Position numbers and translations under genes: made by a program
In this document: positions 7,779 to 16,478 of the stretch, piece by piece
How positions within the stretch are numbered: the first letter of the stretch is position 1
Layout: every line of letters starts with the position of its first letter
Notes under the pieces: model-generated
Database searches by the model: none
Seen by the model: the letters and a program-made list of their open reading frames with translations, nothing else
What the model was told of the DNA's origin: nothing
Virus record (IMG/VR): IMGVR_UViG_3300046777_002497
Location: 1 to 64,000 of that record
Length of the DNA stretch: 64,000 nucleotides
Direction: 5' to 3' (one strand)
Origin: a virus

Positions 7779-8468
7779 ATGCTGCCACCATCTTCTGTGC
7801 GTTTTTGCATTAGCACCTGTAATAAGTTCGCCGCTCATACGCTTAAGACAATCATCCCTTCCCTGACTCGCGCGGGTATCGGCACGAACGAAATTTTGAT
7901 TGTCAATGGTGGACAAGAAGATTGGCGCATTGATCACTATGGAGATGTGCCAATGATTTGCACCCCTCAGAATTCATTTGAATATACGCCCCTCATTGAA
8001 ATTGTCGAACACAATCTCACTAGCCCGTTTTGGTTCCTGCTTCACGACACATGCATTGCAGGGCCAGCATTTAAAAGCCTCGTCTACGAGCCGCCAGAAG
8101 CTTTTGAAAAGGTGGCAATGAAGCACACGCCGTCAATGAGCATCGGCCTTTACAGCATGGACTATCTCATGCGCCACAAAGAGCGCCTCACGGCGATTAA
8201 AAACATGGATAGCTCGCCACAGGCATTACAAGCATGGAAGCAATGGGGAGTGCCTAACGAGGACTACATGCTCTGGAAGCTGCAGGACTCGCCAACTGGC
8301 CTTTACCACCCCGATAAGCATGGCGCTGATGAATGGAATTACCAAGGACATGCTGATGTTTACGGAACCGGCATGCCTCGCCGCATAGAATACTTCCCAC
8401 AGTTGGATCTGTTTAAAGCCAAGTCAAATTGGCAAGGAGTTCAGCCAACACTTTGCATTGATATTTAA
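7779..8468 (+). CDS. putative glycosyltransferase (GT-A-like)
   Basis: The product has 229 residues. The N-terminus 'VRFCISTCNKFAAHTLKTII' with 'ILIVNGGQED' and 'FWFLLHDTCIAGPAF' looks like a GT-A nucleotide-diphospho-sugar transferase; the HDT would stand at the metal-binding DXD position. It is followed with a one-base overlap by an FAD oxidoreductase. The two plus-strand genes lie inside an otherwise minus-strand cluster. The acceptor is unknown. Confidence 0.65.
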   Translation: MLPPSSVRFCISTCNKFAAHTLKTIIPSLTRAGIGTNEILIVNGGQEDWRIDHYGDVPMICTPQNSFEYTPLIEIVEHNLTSPFWFLLHDTCIAGPAFKSLVYEPPEAFEKVAMKHTPSMSIGLYSMDYLMRHKERLTAIKNMDSSPQALQAWKQWGVPNEDYMLWKLQDSPTGLYHPDKHGADEWNYQGHADVYGTGMPRRIEYFPQLDLFKAKSNWQGVQPTLCIDI

Positions 8469-9445
8469 TGGCGCTCAAGATTGCAATCGTCGGTGGCGGC
8501 TGGACGGGGTGCCATTTAGCTTCACGCTTGATGAACGAAGCCGATGTGACTCTGTTTGAGCGCAATGAAATGCTCATCTCCGAAGCATCGTTAATCAATC
8601 AGAACCGATTGCACTATGGCTATCACTACGCCAGGAATCATGCCACGCGCATGTTGTGCAGGAATACGTTTGAACAGTTCATGATGGACTATGGCCATCT
8701 AACGGAAAACGTGCAGAATAATTTCTATGCAGTGTCAGAAGACGAAAGCTTGTTGGACGCAGAAACGATTCGCCTTATTTTTAAAGATTGGCCACACGCG
8801 GAAGCCGATGCGAACTTCCTTAATCGTTCCTCACTGCTTCTACATACCATTGAGAAATATATTTCTCCAACTGCCGCTGGCAATTACTTTGATGAGCTAT
8901 TGGCCCCCATTGCGAGAAGGGATGAAATCAATGACAATTCACTTGCTTTTTTGAAGCAAGATTATGATTTCGTCATTGATTGCACAAACAATTCCTTGCT
9001 GCCAATTCTTGATGGGGACTATTTTGAGGCAGTGGCAATGTTTGTTTATCGTCCCATCAAAACGCCCCCATTCGGCGCACTCACTTTTATTGATGGCGAG
9101 CTGTTCTCCATCTATCCATACGGATCTTCAATGTTCTCGCTGAGTCATGTGAAGCTTGGCGTTATTGAGCAAAAAGAAACAAATTGTTTCAGCAAAAATT
9201 ATGGTCAACTGAAGGAAAAGCGCCAGCTAATCGAGGATCACGTGGTGCGCTACTGGTCCGAGTTTCATGATTATTTTAAATACGCATTCCTTGTGGTATC
9301 AATTAAAGCAAAATGCAAAAACGCCAGCGCTCAACGCGTTCCCATTTTTAGGCAACAGGATAATCTGCTGTCTTTTTACACTGGCAAAATTCAAGGCATC
9401 TATGCCATCGAAGAGATGGCAAAAGAAGCCATGTTTCAAGCGTAA
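8468..9445 (+). CDS. FAD-dependent oxidoreductase (Rossmann-type)
   Basis: The product has 325 residues. 'IAIVGGGWTGCHLASRL' is a textbook GxGxxG dinucleotide-binding start, followed by the ribose-binding acidic residue in VTLFERNE. 'NQNRLHYGYHYARN' resembles the flavin-proximal histidine region of DAO-like and UDP-galactopyranose-mutase-like enzymes. The context is sugar nucleotide modification, so a sugar or amino-sugar oxidation is a reasonable guess. It overlaps the convergent isomerase gene by ten bases at the 3' ends. Confidence 0.72.
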   Translation: MALKIAIVGGGWTGCHLASRLMNEADVTLFERNEMLISEASLINQNRLHYGYHYARNHATRMLCRNTFEQFMMDYGHLTENVQNNFYAVSEDESLLDAETIRLIFKDWPHAEADANFLNRSSLLLHTIEKYISPTAAGNYFDELLAPIARRDEINDNSLAFLKQDYDFVIDCTNNSLLPILDGDYFEAVAMFVYRPIKTPPFGALTFIDGELFSIYPYGSSMFSLSHVKLGVIEQKETNCFSKNYGQLKEKRQLIEDHVVRYWSEFHDYFKYAFLVVSIKAKCKNASAQRVPIFRQQDNLLSFYTGKIQGIYAIEEMAKEAMFQA

Positions 9446-10176
9446 ATGCTGCGGAACAGCGGATAGTCGCGCATATTCTTCTTGGCTTGAAATAGCTCGC
9501 GCACAATCGCGCCCTCGTAGTTAATACCATCAAGCATTCCCTTAATTTGCCTGTGCTCGTATTTATTTAGCAGCGGCCCATTATCAGTGTCGCTGATATG
9601 TACATGAGCAATGTATGGCCAATAATGATTCAGTAGCTTTTTAGGGCTATCGCCTTGAAGCCAGGCATTATTAGTGTCAAGCATTGTCTTGACGTTCTTG
9701 AGATTGCAGAAATCAATGTAGTTAACAATCTCGTTGACTGTAAAGAAATAGGATCCTCCGTAGCATTTTGCTACAGGCTCGATGCAAAGGATGGCTCCAT
9801 TTGCGTCCAGCACTGCATCCATGCGCTTCAGAACATTCATCAAGCAGGAAGGACTTCCTTTTCTCAAGCTGGGACTTCCTAGCACGAAGCGCTTGATTCC
9901 CATGAGGGAGCCAAGACTGATCACCTTCAGCAAATGCTCGGATACTGCAGCAGTGTCTTCAAAGCTTTGCACGTTACTTTGAAAGAATAAAGCCTGCGCC
10001 GAATAGGCCCATAGCCCATAGCTTTCGCGGTATTCTTTGGCAATATCGGCATAGTCTTTGTTTTGAGCAAAGATACGCGCAGGAATAATTTCTAGCACAT
10101 TAAACGCTCCAGCATTTGCGCTTAAGATCTGCTCCTCCTCTTCATCCTTCCAGCCGATAGCGCTAATTCCAAGCAT
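9436..10176 (-). CDS. sugar phosphate isomerase/epimerase (AP endonuclease 2-like TIM barrel)
   Basis: The product has 246 residues. The metal-site motifs of the xylose isomerase-like TIM barrel appear in order: 'ILCIEPVAKCYGG' (Glu), 'VKTMLDTNNAW' (Asp) and 'IAHVHISDTD' (His-x-His). The context with an epimerase and glycosyltransferases favours a sugar isomerase over a DNA repair endonuclease IV. It overlaps the upstream epimerase by 14 bases. Confidence 0.78.
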   Translation of the reverse strand: MLGISAIGWKDEEEEQILSANAGAFNVLEIIPARIFAQNKDYADIAKEYRESYGLWAYSAQALFFQSNVQSFEDTAAVSEHLLKVISLGSLMGIKRFVLGSPSLRKGSPSCLMNVLKRMDAVLDANGAILCIEPVAKCYGGSYFFTVNEIVNYIDFCNLKNVKTMLDTNNAWLQGDSPKKLLNHYWPYIAHVHISDTDNGPLLNKYEHRQIKGMLDGINYEGAIVRELFQAKKNMRDYPLFRSIYA

Positions 10177-10885
10177 TGATAAAAGCCTCCATCTTCTTCA
10201 TTATCTTCGCCTTGTCATATTTATATGGAGGAATGTTGTATTCAATGCGTGGTCCACTGCCTACTTTCGCGTCAGGGAAGAAGCGTTCAACGATTTCTGC
10301 TGTTTCAATGGGAGCTGTGTAAAATTCGTTCGTAGTGCCACTAATTGCTTTCTTCGTGTCCTTCCATAGATCATCTAAACAATACCATTGATAGGCAGAG
10401 TTTGCATTGATCTTCTCCACATTATTGTTTGTCAATAGATCAAACAGAATATTCTTCTTAATAAGGCGATGAAACAATGCAGGAAGGCGAATGATTGTCA
10501 CCACTGAATCACGGAATACCGCCTTCACGAGCATTTCAAAGATGTAGCGATTGGTGCCGTAGTCAATAGCAAAAATTTCAGGCGTGCCGTCTGCATAATA
10601 CGCTGTTTGCCCATGCACGTCAATCGTTGAATAAACAATGACTTCCGCTGGGCTTGGAAGATGTCGGATGTTTTGAATGATGTTATTCATATTGTCAAAG
10701 TCGTCCAGTGGCGCAGCGTTTGCTTTCCATTTCTCCGCTGGCATGCAAGCCAAGTACAGCCTTTCAATGGGCTCCTTAAGCAGTGGAGCCTCGTGAATGT
10801 TTTTGGAATGGAAGCAGGCGCCAAACTCATGCGCCTCACGAAGCACTTGTCCAATGAGACCCGTGCTGCCAACTAAAACGTCCAT
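10163..10885 (-). CDS. NAD-dependent epimerase/dehydratase-like protein
   Basis: The product has 240 residues. 'MDVLVGSTGLIGQVL' is the GxxGxxG NAD(P)-binding start of short-chain nucleotide-sugar epimerases. 'VIVYSTIDVHG' gives the catalytic Ser/Thr region and 'YGTNRYIFE' stands where YxxxK is expected, with Arg in place of Lys. That substitution and the short length make full activity uncertain. It lies at the head-gene end of the sugar island. Confidence 0.72.
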   Translation of the reverse strand: MDVLVGSTGLIGQVLREAHEFGACFHSKNIHEAPLLKEPIERLYLACMPAEKWKANAAPLDDFDNMNNIIQNIRHLPSPAEVIVYSTIDVHGQTAYYADGTPEIFAIDYGTNRYIFEMLVKAVFRDSVVTIIRLPALFHRLIKKNILFDLLTNNNVEKINANSAYQWYCLDDLWKDTKKAISGTTNEFYTAPIETAEIVERFFPDAKVGSGPRIEYNIPPYKYDKAKIMKKMEAFINAWN

Positions 10886-10886
10886 T

Positions 10887-11567
10887 TCAAACTGCCACAG
10901 TCGGCGCTTGCTGTCGGGAGTATTTTACGGTGCATCGGCAGTTAGCACGGCATGCGCAGCGTTGTCCAGGAAGAGGCAAGCTTCCAATGGGGACCATGCC
11001 ACGAGCCGCATAGTCAAGGCAATCTTGGCAATGCTTCGCCTGGGAATCAAGGATGCGTCTCATTAGAGAGTAGCCTTGCTTTTCTTGACGAATACTGGCG
11101 CCTTCCCAAAAACTACCTCGTACGCTCTGAGCATACAGCCCGATACGAGCAAGAGCCATGGCACTAGAAACGCGGCCATCCAAAAGATCGCGAGCAAAGC
11201 CCTGTAAGTAAGCATATTCCACACGGAGACGCTGCCCGATGCGCCCCCAGTCGCTTGCCCGCATGGTTTCTCTGCCACCATTGCCGATGATTGCTGCCTG
11301 TACGTGGACAAGCTTAAGCGCTTCCCTCACGCTTCCTTGCCATTGGTCCAGCGTAATATCACCAGCGCTAAGCATACGTGTAAAACGCCGTAGCTCAGCG
11401 CCAAGCTTATTAATTCGACCATCCACCAGTGCTTCCACTGCGCGAACGCTGAGAAAGCGTCCATTAGCGCCGCGATACCGACCACTGATAGGGTCGTAAC
11501 GCCAGGATGATTCATCAAAACGAACAATGGCTTCAGAAAATTGAGAGAGATCATTGAGGCTGGACAT
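10887..11567 (-). CDS. MuF-like head morphogenesis protein
   Basis: The product has 226 residues. The N-terminus holds 'RYDPISGRYRGANGRFLS'. The C-terminus has a cysteine cluster, 'AKHCQDCLDYAARGMVPIGS' then 'CACRANCRC', like the 'minor head protein/phage morphogenesis' proteins encoded right after the portal. These are packaged in or attached to the portal vertex. It overlaps the portal gene by 17 bases, so coupling is likely. Confidence 0.75.
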   Translation of the reverse strand: MSSLNDLSQFSEAIVRFDESSWRYDPISGRYRGANGRFLSVRAVEALVDGRINKLGAELRRFTRMLSAGDITLDQWQGSVREALKLVHVQAAIIGNGGRETMRASDWGRIGQRLRVEYAYLQGFARDLLDGRVSSAMALARIGLYAQSVRGSFWEGASIRQEKQGYSLMRRILDSQAKHCQDCLDYAARGMVPIGSLPLPGQRCACRANCRCTVKYSRQQAPTVAV

Positions 11568-13659
11568 CCTCTGCCTCCAGAATGTCCTTGAAGCGCTCAG
11601 GCGCTTCTTCTTTCCATTGATTCAATGCAGCGGAAATGTCTTCTTCATCAATGAGAGAAGCCTCATCAATATCAGCAAGAATAAGACCGCTGGTTTTCAA
11701 TGATTCAATTGCGTCTGTTTTGCTGCTGACCATTTTTGCTGGTCCTTTCCGCTCGGGATCGGGATCTGCTGCACGCTTACGACGCACAATGGTTTGACGC
11801 TCTTCTTTGCTCATGGCTTGAGCTTTTGCCTGAGGAAGACACTTGGGTTTGCCTTCTTTTTCTTCACGAGCGCCACAAGGCCCAAGAATTTCGCCGTTAG
11901 CGCCAATCCTCACCCATTTTTCCTTGAACCATTTATCAAGATCATCGGCGTGCAACTCACCTTCATCGCTCTTAAAAGCTCCGCTCAATGAACCATGCTT
12001 TTTCTTATACATTTGCTTGTACTGTTGCACGACATAGCCACTTGCATAAGCAGATGGCCATACTTTGAACTTAGCCTTTGCAGCGCTCACTGCACGAGAA
12101 TGAAGCTCCTTGTCAGTGAACGTTACGTCGCCACGAATTTTCTCTAAGTCACGCGGAAGATATAAACCAGCGCTGTCTTCCCGGCTGTCTTCCACTTCCC
12201 TGCTTCCATCCATGGGAAGCGTGCCATTCTCTTCGTCCAAAGGATCGCGACCACCTGGCGGCACTGCTAGCTTTCCACCCCCAGATTGAGTGGAACCACC
12301 CCCGCCTTGAGTGGAACCTGCGGTTTGGGGCAGCTCACGAACGACAGACGGATCGAGCATAAGCTCCATGCTCCACTCAGAACCGCCGTAACGGGCATCT
12401 GCCACTTCCTTAGGACTCAGTACACCCAACTGAATGTAACGGCCATCTACAGCCGCCACACGAGCCCGCACGTCAGCCATTTCGCGCTCATTAAGCTCAA
12501 ACAATGGATTAAAGGAGATGCGCCATGAGTCGGGTATTTCTCCCTTGGTCGGCCCCTCCTTGCTCAGCATGATGTATTCCATCAGCTTCTTCATCGGACG
12601 CTTGAAATGGACGCTCTGATAATCAGAAAGCATCTTTGCAAAATCACGCTCTTCACTGCGCCCCGTAGAGCCAAGTCCGCTCGGGCTTTCACCAAATAAC
12701 ACTGTATGGGGAATTTTGCTAGCGCCAATAATATCTACGCGCAGCTTTTCAAGTATTTCTCCAATACCTCCGAAATTACGACTAATAAATTCCAGCTCTT
12801 CCTTTTCAGCATCAATCGCATAGCCGCGATAAATGCTCTTGCTCATATCATTCACTTGCAAACGATCACGAATGGAGCTTTCTTTGCCAGCAGCAAGCAT
12901 TGCCGCCAAGCCCCTCACTTTATGAACAAAAATATCAAATTCAGTGAGGAGAGTGGCAGCAGAATTAAGGCCAGTCCAATAATGACGGAAGCTGTCATAA
13001 ACAGTTTGCAAACTGCTCATACCCCATCCATAGTTGCGCTGCCTCACGCGATAAGGCAACCAATCACCATCAAACCGCAAAATCCTATCTTTGTGAATAT
13101 AGGAAAGCGTGGGCTCGTTAATCAAATCTCCAGAGATGATCTGATAATAAGTGGCTTTTGAATAGTCGTAGAGGTTTTCTTCGTTGATAACTGGGGCGAT
13201 TTGCCAACGATCAAGGCATTCAATTTCTTCGATACGACGTATGTTGCGTTTATCGACAGGCATGTAAGCGGGACGCCCATCGTCAATAAAAAGAAGTAGA
13301 CAAGCACCCCCGTAAAGGCGGGAGTTCTTGGCTGCAAGGTTGAGGTGTTCGAGGATGTAGAGGTCTTCAATCGTTTGCTCAATGCCTTGTACTTCCTCGG
13401 CTCTTACGCCATCACCACCAAACAACACTTTAAAGCCCTTTCGCGTGGCCTGGTCTGCGTAGATATCAACAATGCGGCGGGGAAGCCATTCGCCATAGAG
13501 ATTTTCCAGTTCTTCCTGAGCAAGGAAGACAGTGGCAGTGGTTTTAGTGTATTGCGCCTTGTCCCGACCAGTGCCCATGCCAATCAGCACGTTTTGAAGG
13601 CCGTCCGCGCGAATGCCACCAGCAGTGGCATGCCCTAAATCAATTGCTTCGCCTTCCAT
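11551..13659 (-). CDS. portal protein (DUF1073-like) with C-terminal DUF5872-like domain
   Basis: The product has 702 residues. Residues 1 to about 440 are a portal protein: 'NLYGEWLPRRIVDIYADQAT', 'NSRLYGGACLLLFI', 'PHTVLFGESPSGLGSTGRSE' (the hallmark of DUF1073 portals), 'FKRPMKKLMEYI'. After a glycine-rich linker near 445-470 comes a basic C-terminal part. It has a ChaB-like helical stretch (525-580) and 'WVRIGANGEILGPCGA', 'PKCLPQAKAQAMSKEER', 'VRRKRAADPDPERKGPAKM', which match DUF5872. It forms the portal ring for packaging; the extension is extra. Confidence 0.88.
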   Translation of the reverse strand: MEGEAIDLGHATAGGIRADGLQNVLIGMGTGRDKAQYTKTTATVFLAQEELENLYGEWLPRRIVDIYADQATRKGFKVLFGGDGVRAEEVQGIEQTIEDLYILEHLNLAAKNSRLYGGACLLLFIDDGRPAYMPVDKRNIRRIEEIECLDRWQIAPVINEENLYDYSKATYYQIISGDLINEPTLSYIHKDRILRFDGDWLPYRVRQRNYGWGMSSLQTVYDSFRHYWTGLNSAATLLTEFDIFVHKVRGLAAMLAAGKESSIRDRLQVNDMSKSIYRGYAIDAEKEELEFISRNFGGIGEILEKLRVDIIGASKIPHTVLFGESPSGLGSTGRSEERDFAKMLSDYQSVHFKRPMKKLMEYIMLSKEGPTKGEIPDSWRISFNPLFELNEREMADVRARVAAVDGRYIQLGVLSPKEVADARYGGSEWSMELMLDPSVVRELPQTAGSTQGGGGSTQSGGGKLAVPPGGRDPLDEENGTLPMDGSREVEDSREDSAGLYLPRDLEKIRGDVTFTDKELHSRAVSAAKAKFKVWPSAYASGYVVQQYKQMYKKKHGSLSGAFKSDEGELHADDLDKWFKEKWVRIGANGEILGPCGAREEKEGKPKCLPQAKAQAMSKEERQTIVRRKRAADPDPERKGPAKMVSSKTDAIESLKTSGLILADIDEASLIDEEDISAALNQWKEEAPERFKDILEAEDVQPQ

Positions 13660-13733
13660 AACGAATGTTAATGGCTATGTTGTATTGCTTTCAGTCTAAT
13701 TCCTGGATACATTGGTCGTAGAAGCTGGCCATT

Positions 13734-14270
13734 ATGGACTGGTTAATGCCTCTCACTTTTGCTTTCACTCCCGACCAGCGACAACATGCTCGCGCCGAAG
13801 GTTTTCGTAGGCAGTCTCTCAATGAACAGCAAGGGAAAAAAGGCCGAAACAATGGGGCGGAGAAGGGCGAATTAGCACTGCGTCATCATTTGCTCGGCGC
13901 CGCAGGAGAAATGGCAGTGGCAGTAATGCTTGGAATGGAAGACCAGCTTTATCAAGAAACAGAAGCACAGCGCGGCTCTTTTGATCTTCCTCCCAATATT
14001 GACATCAAAACTCGTTCCAAGCATTACTACGATTTGATAGTGCAGTTTGACGAAAGCCCGGATAAGATATTGGTGCTTGTCACAATTGAAAATCGCATCA
14101 CTCTCATCCATGGCTGGATAAAAGCTGCCGATGCGATGAGGGAACAATGGAAGAAAGATCCGGCGGGTGGGCGCCCCGCTTATTTCGTTCCTAAAACTGA
14201 ACTGCAGTCGTTATCGACTTTGAAACAATGCTCAAATGCTCAGACTTTGCGAAACACGCTCTTGGCTTAG
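13734..14270 (+). CDS. putative PD-(D/E)XK-like nuclease beside terminase
   Basis: The product has 178 residues; ATG 13746 is an alternative start. Residues 50-105 show the core of a restriction-endonuclease-like fold: 'LLGAAGEMAVAVMLG' (Glu), 'SFDLPPNIDIKTRS' (Asp and xDxK), 'YYDLIVQFD'. It overlaps the large terminase gene by 43 bases in another frame and lies upstream of it, where some phages encode a small terminase or a packaging nuclease. It has no visible DNA-recognition domain. Confidence 0.6.
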   Translation: MDWLMPLTFAFTPDQRQHARAEGFRRQSLNEQQGKKGRNNGAEKGELALRHHLLGAAGEMAVAVMLGMEDQLYQETEAQRGSFDLPPNIDIKTRSKHYYDLIVQFDESPDKILVLVTIENRITLIHGWIKAADAMREQWKKDPAGGRPAYFVPKTELQSLSTLKQCSNAQTLRNTLLA

Positions 14271-15595
14271 AACTCTATCCAGCTCAGGCTCGTATTCTGG
14301 ATGATTTCTTTCAGCCAGGAAAATCGCATGCAGTGTGGGCATTGGGACGAAGAAGTGGCAAAACATTAATGGCCGCCGTGGCATGTATTTATATGTGCTT
14401 CGTCCTTGAAGAAGAATATCGACGCAAGGTGCGAAAAGGGGAGCGATGGTATGTGGTGACAGTGGCAAACAGTCAGGATCAGGCCCGCATCGCCCTCAAC
14501 AACATCCGCCAACTAATCATCGAGAGCCCCTTCGCTCAAGAAATTGTTCGTGAAACTGCCGACATCATTGAGCTAAGTAATAATTGCGTATTTAAGGCCA
14601 TTCCTACATCCGGCCGTGCTGCTCGTGGTCTTGCTTGCGCCGGAGCAGTGTTTGACGAGCTTGCATTTGCCACTGAAGGCGATGCAAACAGTGGAGGTCG
14701 TGGCATCTACGACGCACTCTCTCCTGCCATTGCTCAGTTCGGAGGGAAAGGACGCATCCTTGAACTCTCTTCTCCATGGCTCACTGACGGCATCTTCTAT
14801 CAGCATTTCAAAGAAGCATCATCAGGACGTTTTCCTTTTATGCAAGCGATTAATCTCCCGACGTGGGAGATGAATCCAAGTATTTCGCAAGAGTTTCTTG
14901 ACACAGAGAGACAACGCGACCCCGAGAAATTTAAAGTTGAATATGGAGCCCAATTCGCCAGTAATCTTTCCGCGCTGGTGAATAGTGATGTAATTGATGC
15001 CTGTATTGATGATCGCCGTGCAGCATTACCACCACGTCCTGAATTCCAAGGAGCTTATGTCCTTGCCCTTGACCCCGCCCGTGGTGGCGTTGGCCGTGAC
15101 GACTACACTGCTTGCATTGTTCACTACGAAAACGGCACTCTCGTCGTGGATAAGTTCCATTCGTTCGTAGCTGATTTTGAAATCAATGGAAGGATGGAGG
15201 TCAATATCAATGCAGTGGAAGATTGGATTAAGGAACAACATCGCCTATATGTTTTTGACACCATTGTGATGGACCAGTTCAACAGTGCTGGCACCATCCA
15301 AAGTTTGGCCAGTGATTTGCCCATCACGGAACTAACTTGGACAGTTAGTTCAAAAATGAAAGCTTTCAGCAAAATGCGAGAGCTGTTCAATGCAGGGCAA
15401 ATTAATGTCTATCGCCATGAGAAAGCAATTATGCAGCTCAAGAATCTAACTGTGGTGTATAAACCGAGCGGACAATGGAGCGTGACTGGTGGTAAAGCCA
15501 CTGGCATTGACGACTTGGCATTTGCAATGGCTGGCGCCATTCTTGCCGCGAGTAAAGATGATGATATTGGCTGGATCGAAAGCCTAATCTCCTAG
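14228..15595 (+). CDS. terL: terminase large subunit
   Basis: The product has 455 residues, a normal length. The ATPase domain shows Walker A 'WALGRRSGKTLMAAVA' at about 34-50 and Walker B 'AVFDELAFA' at about 140. The nuclease domain (RNase H-like) starts at 'YVLALDPARGGVGRDDYTA' with the first metal Asp, then 'DTIVMDQFNS', then 'GIDDLAFAMAG' near the C-terminus. It packages DNA into proheads through the portal encoded divergently next door. Confidence 0.95.
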   Translation: MLKCSDFAKHALGLELYPAQARILDDFFQPGKSHAVWALGRRSGKTLMAAVACIYMCFVLEEEYRRKVRKGERWYVVTVANSQDQARIALNNIRQLIIESPFAQEIVRETADIIELSNNCVFKAIPTSGRAARGLACAGAVFDELAFATEGDANSGGRGIYDALSPAIAQFGGKGRILELSSPWLTDGIFYQHFKEASSGRFPFMQAINLPTWEMNPSISQEFLDTERQRDPEKFKVEYGAQFASNLSALVNSDVIDACIDDRRAALPPRPEFQGAYVLALDPARGGVGRDDYTACIVHYENGTLVVDKFHSFVADFEINGRMEVNINAVEDWIKEQHRLYVFDTIVMDQFNSAGTIQSLASDLPITELTWTVSSKMKAFSKMRELFNAGQINVYRHEKAIMQLKNLTVVYKPSGQWSVTGGKATGIDDLAFAMAGAILAASKDDDIGWIESLIS

Positions 15596-15626
15596 TATGA
15601 TTTTCAAACAATAGTTCCGTCATGAA

Positions 15627-15890
15627 GTGACTTATTGCAAATTAACCATACAGGAAACAAAATTTCTTGTTGCGCTATTAGAAAATGCTCCTGTTAGTAG
15701 GCAAACCTCGCTGCAGCTTCTTGCTGCAGAACATCTATATATTCCTACATTGCTTCCTAAATTAAAAGCCCATGCCAAGCGCCTAAAGGAGGAAGAGCAG
15801 TTGGAGCGCTCTTGGGAAGCGGATGCCACTGACGATGACTACATGCCAGACCATGACGGTAGTGAAAGCTTAAGAGAATATGACGCTTGA
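15627..15890 (+). CDS. small unknown protein downstream of terminase
   Basis: The product has 87 residues from a GTG at 15627. It is predicted helical with a charged C-terminal half (KRLKEEEQLERSWEADATDD). No family is recognised. It overlaps the next small gene by 11 bases, which supports both as real. Confidence 0.5.
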   Translation: MTYCKLTIQETKFLVALLENAPVSRQTSLQLLAAEHLYIPTLLPKLKAHAKRLKEEEQLERSWEADATDDDYMPDHDGSESLREYDA

Positions 15891-16080
15891 CCATCGTCGT
15901 GTTATGATTTCAAAGCTTTCGCGAAGCACGCTGGCCAGCGTTTTAAAAGAACAGTATCGGGGGATGCTGTTCGTTGCCACAATGGATCGAAGGCCATGGG
16001 CCGACCCATGGTTAAAAGCTGTAGAACGGCGGATTGAAGCCCCGCCTTCAGCACCTTCGCTCCTCATGCCTCCATGGTGA
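15880..16080 (+). CDS. small basic unknown protein running into tRNA-Leu
   Basis: The product has 66 residues and is basic. It starts inside the 3' end of the preceding gene, and its TGA at 16078-16080 lies inside the tRNA-Leu gene, which begins at 16068. The last four codons are therefore tRNA acceptor and D-arm sequence. No family is recognised. The overlap makes the exact gene status uncertain. Confidence 0.4.
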   Translation: MTLDHRRVMISKLSRSTLASVLKEQYRGMLFVATMDRRPWADPWLKAVERRIEAPPSAPSLLMPPW

Positions 16081-16149
16081 AACTGGTAAACACAGCGGAT
16101 TTAAGCTCCGCTGCCGAAAGGCTTGCAGGTTCAAGTCCTGCTGGGGGCA
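16068..16149 (+). tRNA. tRNA-Leu(TAA)
   Basis: This is an 82-nt tRNA with a long variable arm. The acceptor stem GCCTCCA pairs with TGGGGGC (one G-T pair), discriminator A at 16149. The anticodon stem is GCGGA/TCCGC with loop TTTAAGC, anticodon TAA. The T arm is GCAGG/CCTGC with loop TTCAAGT. CCA is not encoded. It supplies the UUA codon, which is often rare in the host. Confidence 0.92.
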
Positions 16150-16238
16150 TCGTGCTAAGCTAAAGGAACGTTCACCCCAGCGATGGGGCGCATGAACAGC
16201 ATGGTACGGAACGGGACTGTGCATCATCGGGAACCATC

Positions 16239-16358
16239 ATGAACCCTCTTGCTCTGATCAAGCAGCAGCTTGAAAAAGCTGCTCGTCTGCGTGAAGCTCA
16301 AATGGCTTCGCTTGTCTATCGTGGCGTTGCTTATGTGCCCAAGCCTCATTGGTTTTGA
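16239..16358 (+). CDS. DUF4278-like mini-protein
   Basis: A 39-residue protein begins MNPLALIKQQLEKAARLREA and ends 'ASLVYRGVAYVPKPHWF'. The LxYRGVxY strand is the signature of DUF4278, very small proteins of cyanobacteria and their phages with no known role. It is one clue to a cyanobacterial host. It lies between tRNA-Leu and a terminator. Confidence 0.65.
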   Translation: MNPLALIKQQLEKAARLREAQMASLVYRGVAYVPKPHWF

Positions 16359-16454
16359 GCAGCCGTTGTGGTAGCATTCTAAAGCCGACACGCCTTTTAG
16401 CATATCACGGCATTTGCTTGCTGTTCACATTAGTAAGGCGTTAACGCAAGAAAA

Positions 16455-16478
16455 GGGGCCGTCAGGCCCCTTTCTTTA
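16455..16478 (+). terminator. Rho-independent terminator GGGGCC-GTCA-GGCCCC-TTTCTTT
   Basis: A 6-bp G/C stem, 4-nt loop and T-rich tail end the plus-strand terminase operon. The A-rich left flank makes it work on the minus strand too, where the stop codon of the convergent small gene lies in the hairpin. Confidence 0.85.
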
